7,353 bases of DNA from NCBI GenBank assembly GCA_002311315.1, contig DBZZ01000041.1:31108-38460 (forward strand), in the 5' to 3' direction. The translations under genes were made by a program, and so were the position numbers. The stretch comes from Methylococcaceae bacterium UBA1147. Its GTDB lineage: Bacteria; Pseudomonadota; Gammaproteobacteria; Methylococcales; UBA1147. The number at the start of each line of letters is the position of its first letter. Within the stretch, counting starts at the first letter, position 1. Positions 6,746 to 7,353 of the stretch are shown piece by piece. The notes under the pieces were generated by a model, which was given only the letters and a program-made list of their open reading frames with translations, was not told the DNA's origin and made no database searches.

Positions 6746-7244
6746 TTATCTTACCCGGTAATAATAACCGCCTGGTGCCAATTGTACCTAACCCTGCAAC
6801 TCCAAAACCAGAAGCGACGAGGCGATTTTTTCGGCTGGTTGGCCAGTTTCCCTGACAAGAGTATCTATCGAGGTAGGGCTATAGGCAACATTTTTCAAGA
6901 TTTTTTTGTTCACCGTCCAATTCCACGCATGTTTGTTAGGTATATATTGCCCGGATTGGCTGGCTTGTATCGACCGGGAGTTCCTCAAGAATATCCTCTT
7001 TAGTTTCCACCAGTTTCGCTCCGTTGCGGATCAATGCGTTGCAGCCCCGTTCCTGCGGATTGTGAATCGAACCCGGAATGGCAAAGACCTCCCGGCCAGA
7101 TAGGCTACCCCGGAATTCCCGAATCATCGCTCCAGGTTGAATCCCGGAATCCAGTACCGCCCTGAATCTGGCCGGCCCGAACCCGGGAGCCCTCAAGAGG
7201 ATCAACCAGCAGAGGATTTCTATCTCGTCAATGATCCCGCCCAT
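6746..7244 (-). pseudogene. dprA: dprA remnant: DNA-processing protein DprA with central domain deleted, frameshifted and interrupted
   Basis: DprA binds incoming single-stranded DNA and loads RecA during natural transformation. The remnant starts near the ATG at 7242-7244 (an in-frame TTG lies at 7296-7298) with the typical N-terminal ILCWLILLRAPGFGPARF. After about 20 more residues it jumps straight to the C-terminal part of the Rossmann domain, GREVFAIPGSIHNPQERG and then ALIRNGAKLVE and DILEEL. Everything expected between is absent, including the GSR, GLARGID and FPxRNR regions, which is over 200 residues. This frame ends at TAA 6936-6938. The DprA winged-helix domain follows in another frame (ILKNVAYSPTSIDTLV, then AEKIASSLLVLELQG). 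It is cut by TAG at 6788-6790, and the same frame then reads VQLAPGGYYYRVR to the natural TAA at 6746-6748. A functional product is very unlikely. Confidence 0.9.
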
Positions 7245-7353
7245 GATGTGAAGTGGTTGCTTGGCCTTCATATCGAGTCCATAACTGATCTTTTCCAAGG
7301 GCTGAATAATTCTGATGGGTCATGCGTATTCATGACTTCTTTTCCCGGCTCCA

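Noticed and set aside
6674..7003. Plus-strand frame of 109 codons opposite the dprA remnant
   Set aside because: Antisense to sequence clearly derived from the dprA C-terminus. No motifs.
7228..7323. Minus-strand ATG-started frame of 31 residues at the right edge
   Set aside because: It overlaps the dprA start in another frame, has a stop two codons upstream and no recognisable family. It is most likely chance.

Overview
The window reads as a stretch of gammaproteobacterial chromosome of moderate GC content. The minus-strand order dprA–smg–topA–tsaC is a familiar housekeeping arrangement in Gammaproteobacteria. The sigma factor at the left end carries the RpoH-specific box. I could not run searches, so a lower-rank assignment is not supported.

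Layout, left to right. Positions 33-884 (minus) encode the heat-shock sigma factor RpoH. Just upstream of its start, at 920-950, lies a textbook CIRCE operator (TTAGCACTC-N9-GAGTGCTAA), the binding site of the repressor HrcA. Positions 957-1973 form a gene-poor spacer of about 1 kb with no gene I can support, although short open stretches hint at decayed coding sequence. Positions 1974-3089 (plus) encode a PLP-dependent sugar aminotransferase of the DegT/DnrJ/EryC1/StrS family, closest in my recollection to WbpE-type enzymes. It converges on tsaC across a 65-bp spacer holding two small hairpins. The minus strand then carries tsaC (3155-3742), topA (3771-6086), smg (6235-6687) and dprA at the right edge (about 6746-7244).

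The dprA gene is broken. Its N-terminal segment is joined directly to its C-terminal part, so the whole central DNA-binding Rossmann domain is missing. The remnant also has a frameshift, probably in an A7 run, and a TAG stop inside the last winged-helix segment. The residual reading frame resumes to the natural end at 6746.

Functionally, rpoH and its operator are a stress-control unit. TopA relaxes negative supercoils, TsaC makes the t6A precursor for tRNA, and Smg is a small conserved protein of unsettled role. The aminotransferase belongs to surface-sugar biosynthesis but has no sugar-pathway neighbours here. The two most notable points are the HrcA operator in front of a sigma-32 gene, which would couple two heat-shock regulons, and the multi-lesion decay of dprA, which would remove the RecA loader used in natural transformation.
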